The notes beneath the pieces are model-generated. The model did no database searches and was not told the origin of the DNA. It worked only from the letters and a program-made list of their open reading frames with translations. A stretch of DNA of 64,000 nucleotides from Indolivaga alginatilytica (GTDB lineage: Bacteria > Bacteroidota > Bacteroidia > Bacteroidales > Dysgonomonadaceae), in contig NZ_QICL01000004.1 in assembly GCF_003201355.1 (NCBI RefSeq), forward strand, positions 124,001 to 188,000. Direction: 5' to 3'. Positions 40,534 to 50,485 of this stretch are shown in pieces (position 1 is the first letter of the stretch; each line of letters starts with the position of its first letter). The position numbers and the translations under genes are program-made.

Positions 40534-43515
40534 ATGCTACACTTATACTCGAAAGACGGAAAAATACAGAAAGCCGAGATACATAAGTTTACCTATCAGG
40601 GGACTTTCTTAGGCGAGTGCTTCGTTTCGGCTAAAATAGAAACGGAGTACCCTGTTTATTTCGAGATCGGAGATTATTTTGACTATCGGGGAGAAAGGTT
40701 TACACTGAACTATATCCCAGCCAAACAGAAACAAGCCCGAAAAGGAACATACGGCTCTGCCTTCGTTTACGACAATATCAAATTTAACTCGCTTGCCGAC
40801 GAACTGACACGGGTTGAATTTCTGGACGTTGTATTGCAGGACAACGGCATCCATTATACAAGTCTGCCCGACTTTTCTTTCTATGCAAACAATGTAAAAG
40901 ACTTGGCAGACCGCATACAAGCAAATTTGAACCGAGTATATAGCGGTGCGGAACAATGGGTCGTGATCGTATCAAATGATATTATTACCAAAGACAAGGT
41001 TATCAATGTCAGCAAAATAAACTGTTGGGATGCAGTGGCACTGGCAAGCTCGGAGTTCGGGGTAAACTTTATTGTCAGAAACCGAACTATCACCATCGGT
41101 ACGGCTGGTATGGCGGTGGGTAAGGTATTCGGCTACGGAAAAGGGAAAGGGTTGTATGATATACAGCAAACAACGAATGAGGATGCACTGATTATTACAC
41201 GCCTGAGAGCCTATGGAAACACCCGAAATATCCCCAACCGATATTATAACAAGATCAAAAAAGCGAACGGTCAGCCCTATATTTCTGACGGGGTATATAT
41301 CCCTAATCTGATGCTGCCTTCTTTCCCTTATACCATTGCTGACCCTGCGAAGGTATTTATCGACTCCCCGAAAATGGCAGAATACGGCTTGCGGGAAGGC
41401 TCTGTTCACTTCGATGGCTCGGACGATCTGCCCGACATCTTTCCGTCACTGGAGGGCATGACAAAGCAGCAACTTTCGGATGCAGGAATATATGTCTCTC
41501 TCCAAAATGGGGATAACGGAAATATAGACGAGTGCCTGAGTGCCGATAATCCCACCGATAGCGGCGAACTGCCCGAAGAAGGAAGCGGAGAGATACCCGC
41601 CGAGTTTACCATTTACCTGAAAGATTTGGGTTTCGACCTGTCCGAAAAAGACAATAACAAGCAATATAAATTTGCTACTTCGGACACGATGCAGATAAGC
41701 ATGACAAGCGGTATGTGTGCCGGACGTATATTCGATGTGATGGATAACGGCATAGTCAAAGATACGGTTCAGGGGTTTACTCGTTATAAAATAACCTGTA
41801 AACGTTTTACGGACGACACCATAGCAGGGGGAACGGCTTTTCCGAACAACTTATATAAAGTAAACGCAGGGGATAAGTTTGTCATTCTCGGTATTGAAAT
41901 GCCTGATGTCTATGTAAAGGCGGCAGCTCAGCGATTACAGATGGCAGCAAAAGACTATCTGCCCCTACACGATGAAACGAAATATACTTATACCCCGAAG
42001 ATCGACGAAATCTTTATGGCAAATAACCCCGCTATCGGGGAGAGCATCAAAGAGGGCGATATACTCAATTTTGACGATACCGACCTAGAGATTGATGCTT
42101 CGGTCATTATTCAGACCTTAAAAATAGAAGTGGGTGCGAAGTTAGTTCCCACTTACGAAGTGACATTAAGCAACGAACGAGTAACAGGGGCAATCGAAAA
42201 AATGCAGAACGCTATCTCTCAACTGGCTTCGAACAATACAGGGATAACAATAGACCAAGTAAAATCGCTGATTGCGTCCTATGGCACTAAGTATTTCCTA
42301 AGCCGTGTATTTGACGATACAGCAGAAGGGAATATTACATTTGTTCAAAACGTATCGGTGGAAAAGGAATTAACGGTATTCGATACGGTCACGGCAAAAA
42401 AAGATGTCGTTTCCAATCAGTTCGGGAACTCAACCTTTACTTCGGGACAATTCGGCTCCGGCTTTCGTGTGTGGCAGAACCCGAACAACGGGCAGTCATA
42501 CGGCGAGATTGATAATTTAATGGTACGCCGTGATACAATTTTCAACAGGCTGACAATTGCAGATATAAAAAGCGTCGGCGGTCAGATATTGTTATCTCTC
42601 GCAAATATGTTATGTTCGGATGTGATAACACAGGCTGATGGTTTTGTATGCTATTTCGATACAGCAGAAGGAACTATTATTAATCAGTTTGCCCTTAACG
42701 ACCAAGTAATCTGCCGACGATTCAACGGACAGAATATTAAATACTACTGGCGAAGGGTCACGGCTATCGGAACAGACTATTTAAAACTATCGAAAACGGA
42801 TGCTGACGGATCTGGTGTACCCACAAAAGGCGACGAAATGATACAGTTCGGAAACCGTACCGACGCAAACAGGCAGTCGGCTATCCTGATTTCGGCTTAC
42901 GGCTTCGATGCACCGAGCTTCAAGCAGTATGCAGGGATTAACAGCTACGATCTGACAGGAAAAGAAGTCACTGCAATTACACCTTCGGGGAATAAGTTTA
43001 CAGGTACTTTCGAGGTAAAAAGCGGCAACCAAAGCATAAGAGTACCAGCAGATCGGGGAACATGGTCTAACGGAATGGTCTGCTATTACTACGACCGTGT
43101 ATCGTATAACGGGGCATTATGGCTCTGTATTGTTCCCGACGGACAAACGACTACTGAAATACCTTCCCTTAGTTCTGCGTATTGGCAGAAGCAAGTAGCA
43201 GAAGGCAAATCGCTGCGTCTGGAGAAATTCGCTACACCGAGCTACGAGTTTTACAGACCGAGCCAACCATATAACGCAACAATCAGTGTCCGTGTATTCG
43301 AATCGGACGAGGATATAACACCTGACATGGATATTCACCAATTCAAATGGGAACGTATTTCTGAGAATACGTTGAACGACCCGACTTGGAACGAACTTCA
43401 TGTGAATGCGGGGAATACTGTAACCCTGACAGAACAGGACTTATCCGGCGACACGACATTCGTATGCACGTTTCTTGACTTAATACAAAACAAAACACTA
43501 ACAGCAAAATTCTAA
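40534..43515 (+). CDS. tail hub / tail-associated protein
   Basis: A 993-residue protein with an N-terminal region like gp27/Tal-type hub rings (LYSKDGKIQKAEIHKFTYQG, YFEIGDYFDYRGERFTLNYI, QANLNRVYSGAEQWVVIVSN). A long beta-rich middle follows, with KMQNAISQLASNNTGITIDQ as a helical collar near residue 560, then carbohydrate-binding-like modules at the C-terminus (GNQSIRVPADRGTWSNGMVC). It opens the tail tip that contacts the cell. No peptidase motif is visible. A TTAATACAAA leader precedes the ATG. Confidence 0.75.
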   Translation: MLHLYSKDGKIQKAEIHKFTYQGTFLGECFVSAKIETEYPVYFEIGDYFDYRGERFTLNYIPAKQKQARKGTYGSAFVYDNIKFNSLADELTRVEFLDVVLQDNGIHYTSLPDFSFYANNVKDLADRIQANLNRVYSGAEQWVVIVSNDIITKDKVINVSKINCWDAVALASSEFGVNFIVRNRTITIGTAGMAVGKVFGYGKGKGLYDIQQTTNEDALIITRLRAYGNTRNIPNRYYNKIKKANGQPYISDGVYIPNLMLPSFPYTIADPAKVFIDSPKMAEYGLREGSVHFDGSDDLPDIFPSLEGMTKQQLSDAGIYVSLQNGDNGNIDECLSADNPTDSGELPEEGSGEIPAEFTIYLKDLGFDLSEKDNNKQYKFATSDTMQISMTSGMCAGRIFDVMDNGIVKDTVQGFTRYKITCKRFTDDTIAGGTAFPNNLYKVNAGDKFVILGIEMPDVYVKAAAQRLQMAAKDYLPLHDETKYTYTPKIDEIFMANNPAIGESIKEGDILNFDDTDLEIDASVIIQTLKIEVGAKLVPTYEVTLSNERVTGAIEKMQNAISQLASNNTGITIDQVKSLIASYGTKYFLSRVFDDTAEGNITFVQNVSVEKELTVFDTVTAKKDVVSNQFGNSTFTSGQFGSGFRVWQNPNNGQSYGEIDNLMVRRDTIFNRLTIADIKSVGGQILLSLANMLCSDVITQADGFVCYFDTAEGTIINQFALNDQVICRRFNGQNIKYYWRRVTAIGTDYLKLSKTDADGSGVPTKGDEMIQFGNRTDANRQSAILISAYGFDAPSFKQYAGINSYDLTGKEVTAITPSGNKFTGTFEVKSGNQSIRVPADRGTWSNGMVCYYYDRVSYNGALWLCIVPDGQTTTEIPSLSSAYWQKQVAEGKSLRLEKFATPSYEFYRPSQPYNATISVRVFESDEDITPDMDIHQFKWERISENTLNDPTWNELHVNAGNTVTLTEQDLSGDTTFVCTFLDLIQNKTLTAKF

Positions 43516-43520
43516 CTCAC

Positions 43521-44564
43521 ATGGCAGTATTAGCACAACAACAATTTACTATCAGGCGATTGATTGACGGGAAAACACTAAACTTTCTGTTACAATCCAA
43601 TCAGGCACTTACTCAAATCTACACGCCCGATCCAGCGACTTATACGCCCAATTGGGCGACAACGAACTTAAAAATTACACCTGACCTTTTAGTTTCAGGG
43701 GAAACAGGAACACAGATCGCACGTTTAAAAGCCGCCCCGACATGGAAGATAAACGGAAGTACTACGCTTACAACTTTCGGGGCTACCGCAGCGACTACCG
43801 CACCCTACGCCCTGACGATCAATAAAAATATGGATTCAGTGAATCAGTTGGTAATCGAGTGTAACGCTATTTACGTTCAGCCCGTTTCTTTGGCAGAAAT
43901 GCCTGTTTCGGCGACTATGACCTTTACAAAAGTTGCCAACACAGGGGCAAGTATTATAGCCGTATGTACGGCGGCTGACGGTGTGATTTTCAAAAACAGC
44001 AGCATCACTTCGCTATCGGCTGAGTGCGATATGTGGCGGGGTGCTGAGATCGACAGTACAAACGTAACTTATCGCTGGTTTATCAAGACTTCGGGGGCTT
44101 ATGTGGAATTAACTTCGGCAAACGCAGCTACATATAACGTTGCAGGCTACACGACACGAAAGATCACAATTCCCAATAGTGCAGTACTAAATTATGCGAC
44201 ATTCAAATGCACAATAAAGGACACTGACACGGGAAGCTCGACCTATAACAAGGAAGTAACGGACACGATTTCATTTATAGATATGAGTGACCCGTATGAT
44301 ATTCGTATGGATTTTCCACTTGGAAACGGTATTTCGACAGGGGCTTCTATAACCGCTAAAATAGACGTGTATCAGGGGGCAACTAAAATGGCTGATACTT
44401 TCTTTACAGGTAAGACATGCCGATTTTTCCGTAACAATGCAAGTGGAGTCCTTGATACGACTTGGGGTACGAGTGGATATAAAACGGGACGTTCAATTAC
44501 TTTAACAGAAGCTGATCTGCTTTCTACTTATCAGACGGTTTTCGGGGTAGAACTCAATGGATAA
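43521..44564 (+). CDS. tail-tip protein with Ig-like domains
   Basis: A 347-residue protein starting MAVLAQQQFTIRRLIDGKTL. Its first dozen residues match the start of the next gene (MALIAQGQFTIKR), suggesting both dock on the same hub site. The rest is beta-rich with Ig-like strands (VPVSATMTFTK-type, NVTYRWFIKTSGAYVELTSA, ATFKCTIKDTDTGSSTYNKE). Such proteins form side fibres or adsorption plates. It starts 5 bases after the hub gene. Confidence 0.65.
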   Translation: MAVLAQQQFTIRRLIDGKTLNFLLQSNQALTQIYTPDPATYTPNWATTNLKITPDLLVSGETGTQIARLKAAPTWKINGSTTLTTFGATAATTAPYALTINKNMDSVNQLVIECNAIYVQPVSLAEMPVSATMTFTKVANTGASIIAVCTAADGVIFKNSSITSLSAECDMWRGAEIDSTNVTYRWFIKTSGAYVELTSANAATYNVAGYTTRKITIPNSAVLNYATFKCTIKDTDTGSSTYNKEVTDTISFIDMSDPYDIRMDFPLGNGISTGASITAKIDVYQGATKMADTFFTGKTCRFFRNNASGVLDTTWGTSGYKTGRSITLTEADLLSTYQTVFGVELNG

Positions 44565-44590
44565 ACACCTCTCCCAACCACCTCACCCCA

Positions 44591-44613
44591 GCCCTCTCCA
44601 AAAGAGAGGGGGC
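44591..44613. repeat. C-rich/G-rich intergenic hairpin
   Basis: GCCCTCTCCAAAAGAGAGGGGGC: CCCTCTC pairs with GAGAGGG, in the 87-base gap between the two tip genes, preceded by CCACCTCACCCCA. Third member of the C-rich repeat set and closest in appearance to chromosomal Bacteroidetes repeats. Confidence 0.65.
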
Positions 44614-44651
44614 TTTAATTACTTACAAATAACCTTGACACAAATAATACT

Positions 44652-47600
44652 ATGGCTCTTATAGCACAGGGACAATTTACGATTAAAAGAGCAGCAAAGG
44701 ACGGGCAATATACGGTAAACCAATATGCGAAAAGCACATCGGATGCGGTAGCCCCTGCGAGTGGGTGGGCTTCGAGTCCTCCTACCTTAGTGGCGGGCGA
44801 ATACCTTTGGATGCGAACAGGTTTGGTTATACCTCCAGCCACTACACCTACAAGCTGGACGTTACCCGTCAGGATTAGCGGCGACAAGGGTAATCAGGGC
44901 GATGCGGGGACACTCAATTATATTGAATGGAAAGATTCATGGACTGTCGGCAATTCAGCAATTGCAGGATGGGGAAACAACGGTACAACCGATGAAAACA
45001 TTCGTGAAATGGGTAAAAATCCATTCGGTTTACAATCTATGCTCTGGAAATGTATTCCCAATTTGGACGGGAACGCTGCCGGCGGTTGGGTTACAAATCC
45101 CATTCTGCTGGATACAAAATATGCTTACCGTTACTCGGTATTCGTCAAAAAAGTGAAATCAGGAACTACCTATCACGGATGTTATGAAGTAGTGAACCTT
45201 AACGGCACGGCAAATACGAATCCTTACTTCTGGTCTGGTACTACTCTGAGAACGAATGAATGGTTTTTAATGGTGGGTATCATTCATCCGTATGCTGTAA
45301 CTACTAATAGCGGAATAGGCGGAGTTTACGATATGGCAGGGCGTTTGTTTTCAAGTGGAACTGATTATAAATTCAACGCTTCTAACCAAGCGGTAAGGTT
45401 CAGGTCGTATTTGTTCTATTCGAGCGATGCGACGGATTTGCAATATTTTTTCAATCCGATGGTGCATCGGCTCGATGGGACAGAACCGAGTATTAATGAT
45501 CTGTTACAGGTTCAGACCGCTTCGGTTGTCGATACTTCATTCAAGGTGCTGGACGATAAGATTATTACAAAAGCGAACCAAACGGATTTTACAGCCTTAC
45601 AAGGCAGGGTTACTTCGGCTGAATCGACCATCGTACAACAGGGAACTAAAATTGAATCGACCGTTACAAAAGTAGACGGAAAGAACGCTGTTTATAAGTC
45701 GCTGACATCGGGTACGACGGACAGACCCGTTATACCTTACGCAAAGAATGACCTTTGGATAACATATACGGGTGAAATAAAGCAAAGCACGGTGACACGG
45801 CTTACAGGGTCTTTTACTGATTCGGATTGGATAGCAACCACAAAATATACAGACGATACGGCAGCCACCAACGCACAAAACACAGCCGTAAAGAAAATAC
45901 GTTATATCCGGGACTGGCTGAACGGCAGTACCGCCAACACGGGCAACCATTGGGTGCAGATTATGGCTCTAAATACGGCGGGAACAAATGTTGCACTGAA
46001 TAAGACCGTATCGGGGGATTCGACCAATACACGCATAACCAACGGTAGTACTGACTCAGCTTCTTATGTGTCAGTAGCAGAAGGGCTGAGATATGTTGTC
46101 GTAGATTTAGGTGCGGTATCTGAAATATCGAAAGTGAAAGTATGGCACTATAACCTAGACAGCAGGACATACTATAAAACAAAAACCGAAGCCTCTGCCG
46201 ATGGCATAAACTGGTTTCCGTTGTTTGACTCGGCAATCGAGGGGACATATAAAGAATCGACGGCTGGCAGGACGTATTATGTAAGGGACTATGATAATAA
46301 CGCTGTTTCGGGACTGAGAAACCGCACCTATTACTCTGATGCCACACCCGCAGTTCCCGAAGTGGGGCATAAGGAAGGCGATTTGTGGTATAAAATCAGC
46401 CTGACAAACGGTTGCTATACTACTTACAGGTGGAACGGCTCGGCATGGGCGGTTATCAACGAATATGTGTCGAAAGCCCAACAGACAATAACAGATACCT
46501 CGATCACGAACCTTGTTACAAAAACGGGTATCAATTCACTGGGTACGGGCGAGACTCTGATTTCGAAGATAAACCAGACAGCAGACAATATTACCCTTGA
46601 AGTGGGAAAGGTACAGATCGGGGGAAGGAATTTACTTTTAAATTCGAATTTCGTTGTTTCCCCGGACTTTACAAGCTGGGGAACAAATGGGGGTACTAGG
46701 ACTATCGAAGCCGATGCAACTTTCGGGAAAGTGACGAAAATAGTGGCTACGGGGGGTAGTCAGGGGATATATCAAAATCCGGCTACAAGGCGGACTTCGG
46801 GCAAGAACTATGTTATTTCGGGGTATATGAAAGCGGCAGCCAATATGAATGTGTCTTTTTCGCATGAAGGGGGTACAGGATCGAAGGCTTTTGCGGTAAC
46901 TACCGCTTGGCAGCGTTTCGAAACGCAGGGTACGTGGACGAGTGGCGGCAGCGTATGTTTCTATTCGGGCGGGGCGGGTACTTTTTATCTGGCAAACTTG
47001 CAATACGAGGAAGGAACAAAATCGTCGGCATGGTCGCCAGCACCCGAAGATATACCTCATATAGCGGGGTCGGCACTTAGTATATCCGATAATAAAATAA
47101 TACTTGCAAGTAGTTCTATCATAATGAAAGGTACAGCTATTACAGAAGCTATTAAAGCACAGACTGCACAATTCGGGGGCTTTACGGTTAGTGGGGACAG
47201 GTTCGAGTCGATAGCCAAGACAGACAATGTGCCTAACTTGTTCCTTGACGGAAAAAACGGAACTGCATTTTTGAGAGGTGGTTTGCTGACTCCGTTTAAA
47301 AACGGGACATACAGGCTAAATTCAGGCGGTGGTGCGACTTTTTCGACATACGGTTTGCAGGACAACAACAATGTAGTGATAACAGGTGATACACTGGGTT
47401 GGACGATTGCTTTTGTTGTGCCATTTACAAAGGAATATAATGGTTTTCGTGCAACGATCATTAATGAAAAGTTCGAGAGCAAAACACCTGTTGGGAATAT
47501 ATCGGCATCTGCTCCGAATGGTATGTATTTTTTTGAGAACGGGGTCAAAAAAACGGAACTAACTATACAGAAATACGAAGGGGTGGATATGATCGGCTAT

Positions 47601-47981
47601 GGTGAAGGGAATAACTTTTACGGATGGATAATTTTGAATAGGTTCAATACGAACTCCTATAATCAGTCTGGGTTCGGACTGAAACTGTATAATATCGGTA
47701 TGGTAAGAAGCGGTACGATAATCAAACAGACGACTCCTGACCCGATTTCGAGTATTACCCGTGTGTCGGAAGGTAGGTATAAGTTGACTTTCCAGACCCC
47801 ATTCTCCAGTGCAAATAATTATATAGTTTTCTTAACGTGTGAAACAACTTCATATATGGGGCGTTTTGCGAATGTGACCGCCAAGACGACGACTTATTTT
47901 GAGGTGTACACAGGTGACGACTCGACACCGAACGACGGGGATTTCAATTTTATGGTGGTTTCTACATTGAACTGGACATAA
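44652..47981 (+). CDS. receptor-binding tail fibre with F5/8-C-like and CBM-like domains
   Basis: A 1109-residue fibre. N-terminal docking stretch MALIAQGQFTIKRAAKDGQY shared with the preceding protein, then KSTSDAVAPASGWASSPPTL and a collagen-like GDKGNQGDAG. A discoidin/F5-8C-like domain at about 430-550 (VALNKTVSGDSTNTRITNGS, RYVVVDLGAVSEISKVKVWH), a lectin-like carbohydrate module at about 655-800 (GGRNLLLNSNFVVSPDFTSW), and a beta-rich end. The domains point to a glycan receptor such as capsule. No chaperone or depolymerase motif was seen. Confidence 0.75.
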   Translation: MALIAQGQFTIKRAAKDGQYTVNQYAKSTSDAVAPASGWASSPPTLVAGEYLWMRTGLVIPPATTPTSWTLPVRISGDKGNQGDAGTLNYIEWKDSWTVGNSAIAGWGNNGTTDENIREMGKNPFGLQSMLWKCIPNLDGNAAGGWVTNPILLDTKYAYRYSVFVKKVKSGTTYHGCYEVVNLNGTANTNPYFWSGTTLRTNEWFLMVGIIHPYAVTTNSGIGGVYDMAGRLFSSGTDYKFNASNQAVRFRSYLFYSSDATDLQYFFNPMVHRLDGTEPSINDLLQVQTASVVDTSFKVLDDKIITKANQTDFTALQGRVTSAESTIVQQGTKIESTVTKVDGKNAVYKSLTSGTTDRPVIPYAKNDLWITYTGEIKQSTVTRLTGSFTDSDWIATTKYTDDTAATNAQNTAVKKIRYIRDWLNGSTANTGNHWVQIMALNTAGTNVALNKTVSGDSTNTRITNGSTDSASYVSVAEGLRYVVVDLGAVSEISKVKVWHYNLDSRTYYKTKTEASADGINWFPLFDSAIEGTYKESTAGRTYYVRDYDNNAVSGLRNRTYYSDATPAVPEVGHKEGDLWYKISLTNGCYTTYRWNGSAWAVINEYVSKAQQTITDTSITNLVTKTGINSLGTGETLISKINQTADNITLEVGKVQIGGRNLLLNSNFVVSPDFTSWGTNGGTRTIEADATFGKVTKIVATGGSQGIYQNPATRRTSGKNYVISGYMKAAANMNVSFSHEGGTGSKAFAVTTAWQRFETQGTWTSGGSVCFYSGGAGTFYLANLQYEEGTKSSAWSPAPEDIPHIAGSALSISDNKIILASSSIIMKGTAITEAIKAQTAQFGGFTVSGDRFESIAKTDNVPNLFLDGKNGTAFLRGGLLTPFKNGTYRLNSGGGATFSTYGLQDNNNVVITGDTLGWTIAFVVPFTKEYNGFRATIINEKFESKTPVGNISASAPNGMYFFENGVKKTELTIQKYEGVDMIGYGEGNNFYGWIILNRFNTNSYNQSGFGLKLYNIGMVRSGTIIKQTTPDPISSITRVSEGRYKLTFQTPFSSANNYIVFLTCETTSYMGRFANVTAKTTTYFEVYTGDDSTPNDGDFNFMVVSTLNWT

Positions 47982-47989
47982 AAAAAGAG

Positions 47990-48016
47990 AAGGGCAGACT
48001 CGTTAAAGCTGCCCTT
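47990..48016 (+). terminator. terminator of the tail operon
   Basis: AAGGGCAG / CTGCCCTT hairpin directly after the fibre stop. A-rich before and TATCTC after; the stem is strong although the T tract is short. Confidence 0.7.
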
Positions 48017-48439
48017 ATCTCGCTCTCCGTATATGGGTTAACAATAATATAATGTGAGAATATAGCCGTAAGGTGTTTTTTTCCTCTTACTTTCTCTAGG
48101 GAATGGTTTTAGTGCATTTGGAGCAATAAATAGAGAAAAATCGAGGTTTTAATGCTTAATCTTTTCATTATTAATTCTGATTGTTAACTTACCGGAGAAT
48201 CCTCTCCTCCATCACAGTTTATTTAATTTTGTTGGTTTTTTAGAAAGAGTGTCCTCCGTAGTGTTAGAGAGGACACCCTAACTGGTCTTGTTTACAGCAA
48301 TTTCTGCTTTAGGTTATCGCTTAGACATTGTAAACTGTAAAAGACCTCTGGTTTAGAGCAATTGATTGATAAATAATTGGTTGTGTTCCTGATAAAATAT
48401 TAGATTTAAAATAAGTGAGAATTGGTTGTTTAACTATAA
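48017..48439. other. 423-base gap with one strong hairpin
   Basis: No gene is visible. GTGTCCTC (48249-48256) pairs with GAGGACAC (48269-48276), eight perfect pairs; neither side has a T tract. TTTACAG/TGTAAA (about 48290/48345) may form a further stem. Between them the sequence is AT-rich and featureless. Confidence 0.5.
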
Positions 48440-48724
48440 TTAATTTCCGTCCATAAATAGGTAGGACTCGGTACATATATTATTCTTAAAACGACATGTC
48501 AGGGTAGATTCAGATAAAGGTATTTCCAATTCTTTATATTCGTTATCTTTATCTGTCCTAATGCACCTGTAATTTTGGTATATGCCAATTACTACATCCA
48601 AAGTCAGCCCAATACAATCGGGAACTTTTAAGATTTTTGGCAAAATTAAAACTCTAATTTCTAGTAGTTTATTTAAAATAACATCTTTTTTTATTGTGCC
48701 TTCGGAAAGTTTACCTGTTTCCAT
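48440..48724 (-). CDS. 94-residue protein, unknown function
   Basis: METGKLSEGTIKKDVILNKL followed by a strand-rich middle (VLILPKILKVPDCIGLTLDV) and ending in FKNNICTESYLFMDGN. No family recognised. It stands alone on the minus strand between the tail operon and a structured stretch, so expression from its own promoter is needed; the evidence for it being real is its composition only. Confidence 0.45.
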   Translation of the reverse strand: METGKLSEGTIKKDVILNKLLEIRVLILPKILKVPDCIGLTLDVVIGIYQNYRCIRTDKDNEYKELEIPLSESTLTCRFKNNICTESYLFMDGN

Positions 48725-48789
48725 ACAAATAGTAATTAGACCTGTTTATCCTCTATTCTAGGTTGTTAATAATAATGTTAATAATAAAA

Positions 48790-48935
48790 AGCGGAGGAAC
48801 ATTAACTATCCTTGCAACATTCGGAAGTCCAATTCCCCACGCAAAAGAATATATCAACGCCCTCCGCTATTTGCAGAAAGACGTTTATTCTGATTTTGTT
48901 ACGTGATTAAATCTTTGGACTTTTAAATGTTGCAA
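48790..48935. other. interleaved inverted repeats (pseudoknot-like order)
   Basis: AGCGGAGG (48790-48797) pairs with CCTCCGCT (48861-48868); TTGCAACATTCGGAAGTCCA (48812-48831) pairs with TGGACTTTTAAATGTTGCAA (48916-48935) at 17 of 20 positions. The order A, B, A', B' means both stems can form together only as a pseudoknot, or alternate. It lies 300-450 bases before the regulator gene at 49252. May be a regulatory RNA or a site-specific DNA site. Confidence 0.6.
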
Positions 48936-49251
48936 TCAGAGCTAAACGCTCATTTATATTAAATATTTTTACAAATATGAACTGACTCTACAATTCATCT
49001 TATGACACAATACTATAATTGAAACGCTACTACACATACCATTTTTTAATATTGCATCCGCAAATATATTTTAAGAGTTTGATAATAAATATTATTTTCA
49101 AACAATAAATATTATTTGTTATAGAGGTAAATTTATATCTTTATATTTTAATAAAAATATGATATGAAATTCGATGTAGTTTGAGCGTATTTTTAGGCTT
49201 ATGTGACTATTTTTTATTAATTTCGTGGAGAACATTATTTGATAATATATT

Positions 49252-49710
49252 ATGGCAACAGATACAGTAGAACAAAAACCTCATCAGGGTGTTAACGTGA
49301 TGATAAGACGTAAAAGAAAAAATATGTCTCAAGAATCACTCGGTAATCTAATCGGTTTACCACAATGTGATATTTCTAAATTAGAAAATCAGGAAGTAAT
49401 TGAAGAAAAAACATTATCAAAAATTGCTAATGCTTTAGGTTGTTCCTTAGAATCGTTAAGAGATTTCGACGTAGACCATGCCATGAACTCCTTTAATTCG
49501 ACTATAACAGACACTAAGGATAATTCTTTTATCAATAGTGGCTATTCAAACGAAATACATCAGACATACAACCAAACTTCTCCCGACTTAATAGATTTGT
49601 ATAAGACCCTTTTACAAGACGAAAAGGATTTGCGGATAAGAGAGGTTCAAACAATGGAAAAGGAAATTGAATTTTTGAGAGTTCAACTAGCTGAATCTTT
49701 GAAAAAGTAA
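49252..49710 (+). CDS. XRE-family regulator with coiled-coil tail
   Basis: A 152-residue protein with a helix-turn-helix at about residues 23-50 (KNMSQESLGNLIGLPQCDIS) and KLENQEVIEEKTLSKIANAL, then a polar linker and a C-terminal coiled coil (LQDEKDLRIREVQTMEKEIE) for dimerisation. This layout is common in Bacteroidetes. It stands upstream of the toxin-antitoxin pair and lysis genes; it may regulate either. Confidence 0.75.
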   Translation: MATDTVEQKPHQGVNVMIRRKRKNMSQESLGNLIGLPQCDISKLENQEVIEEKTLSKIANALGCSLESLRDFDVDHAMNSFNSTITDTKDNSFINSGYSNEIHQTYNQTSPDLIDLYKTLLQDEKDLRIREVQTMEKEIEFLRVQLAESLKK

Positions 49711-49827
49711 CAACTATTTTCCCGAATGAACAGCTCAATGGTTATAAACGCTAAAGTTAAAAAATCAGATAAACTATTGGAATGGCATACTTCTTCCTAA
49801 ATTTGTAAAGCTAAAATATATAAGATT

Positions 49828-50127
49828 ATGTGTACGATAAGCATAAACGAATTTAATTGCAATCCGCAAAAGTATTTTCAAATAGCGGAAACCGAACAAG
49901 TAATGATTAAGGACAATGGCAAAGTCTATCAGCTTGTTATGACAATAGATGAAAAAGATTTTATTTCCGGCGAAGAATTAAAGGAGCGTGTTCATGCAAG
50001 AATAGAACAAATGTACAAGAGCAAAAAGCAGGTAATAACCGAAGAAGATTTGAAAAACTCATATTCGCCAGAGGAGTTCAAAACGGTTATGAAAAAGGAA
50101 ATTCATAAAATGTTTAGCCAGCAATAG
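49828..50127 (+). CDS. type II antitoxin (Phd/YefM-like)
   Basis: A 99-residue protein with MCTISINEFNCNPQKYFQIA and EQVMIKDNGKVYQLVMTID, a Phd/YefM-like fold (short N-terminal helix and strands that bind DNA), and a long charged C-terminal helix to wrap the toxin. It is 3 bases from the RelE/ParE-like gene. Such antitoxins repress their own promoter; no palindrome was singled out. Addiction would help keep an extrachromosomal prophage. Confidence 0.7.
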   Translation: MCTISINEFNCNPQKYFQIAETEQVMIKDNGKVYQLVMTIDEKDFISGEELKERVHARIEQMYKSKKQVITEEDLKNSYSPEEFKTVMKKEIHKMFSQQ

Positions 50128-50130
50128 TAG

Positions 50131-50454
50131 ATGGAAGTTCGTTTTTCTCATGCAACAAGTATCTTTCTGAGAGAATTGATACAAATTCTTTACGAAGAAG
50201 ATTATTTCGGTTTTGAAGAGGCAGCGATAGAGTATGTCAATGATCTGGTCGATGATATTCAGTCGGGTATTGCCCGTAAGCACAAAAAACCTGCTCCTTC
50301 TTATTTTGATAAATACGGTCAAAATATGTATTATGTATCTTATAAGCGAAATAAAAATACAACTTGGTATATATTTTTCAACTACTCGGAAGATGTTTAT
50401 TACATCCGTTACATAGGTAACAACCACACTATATCGCACTATTTGTCAGAATAA
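50131..50454 (+). CDS. type II toxin (RelE/ParE superfamily)
   Basis: A 107-residue protein with the RelE/ParE outline: helix (HATSIFLRELIQILYEEDYF), helix AIEYVNDLVDDIQSGIARKH, strands GQNMYYVSYKRNKNTTWYIF and FNYSEDVYYIRYIGNNHTIS. The RxxxYIRYIGNNH end is typical for members that cut mRNA on the ribosome or poison gyrase; the sequence does not tell which. Late promoter E begins inside its last codons. Confidence 0.75.
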   Translation: MEVRFSHATSIFLRELIQILYEEDYFGFEEAAIEYVNDLVDDIQSGIARKHKKPAPSYFDKYGQNMYYVSYKRNKNTTWYIFFNYSEDVYYIRYIGNNHTISHYLSE

Positions 50455-50473
50455 TTAATTTGTAGTATATTTA
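50442..50473 (+). promoter_or_regulatory. late promoter E (lysis unit)
   Basis: -33 TTTG (50442-50445), 20 bases, -7 TATATTTA (50466-50473). It begins within the last codons of the toxin gene and the GAGGCA leader starts 12 bases after the -7. Confidence 0.75.
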
Positions 50474-50485
50474 TACTCATTATAA

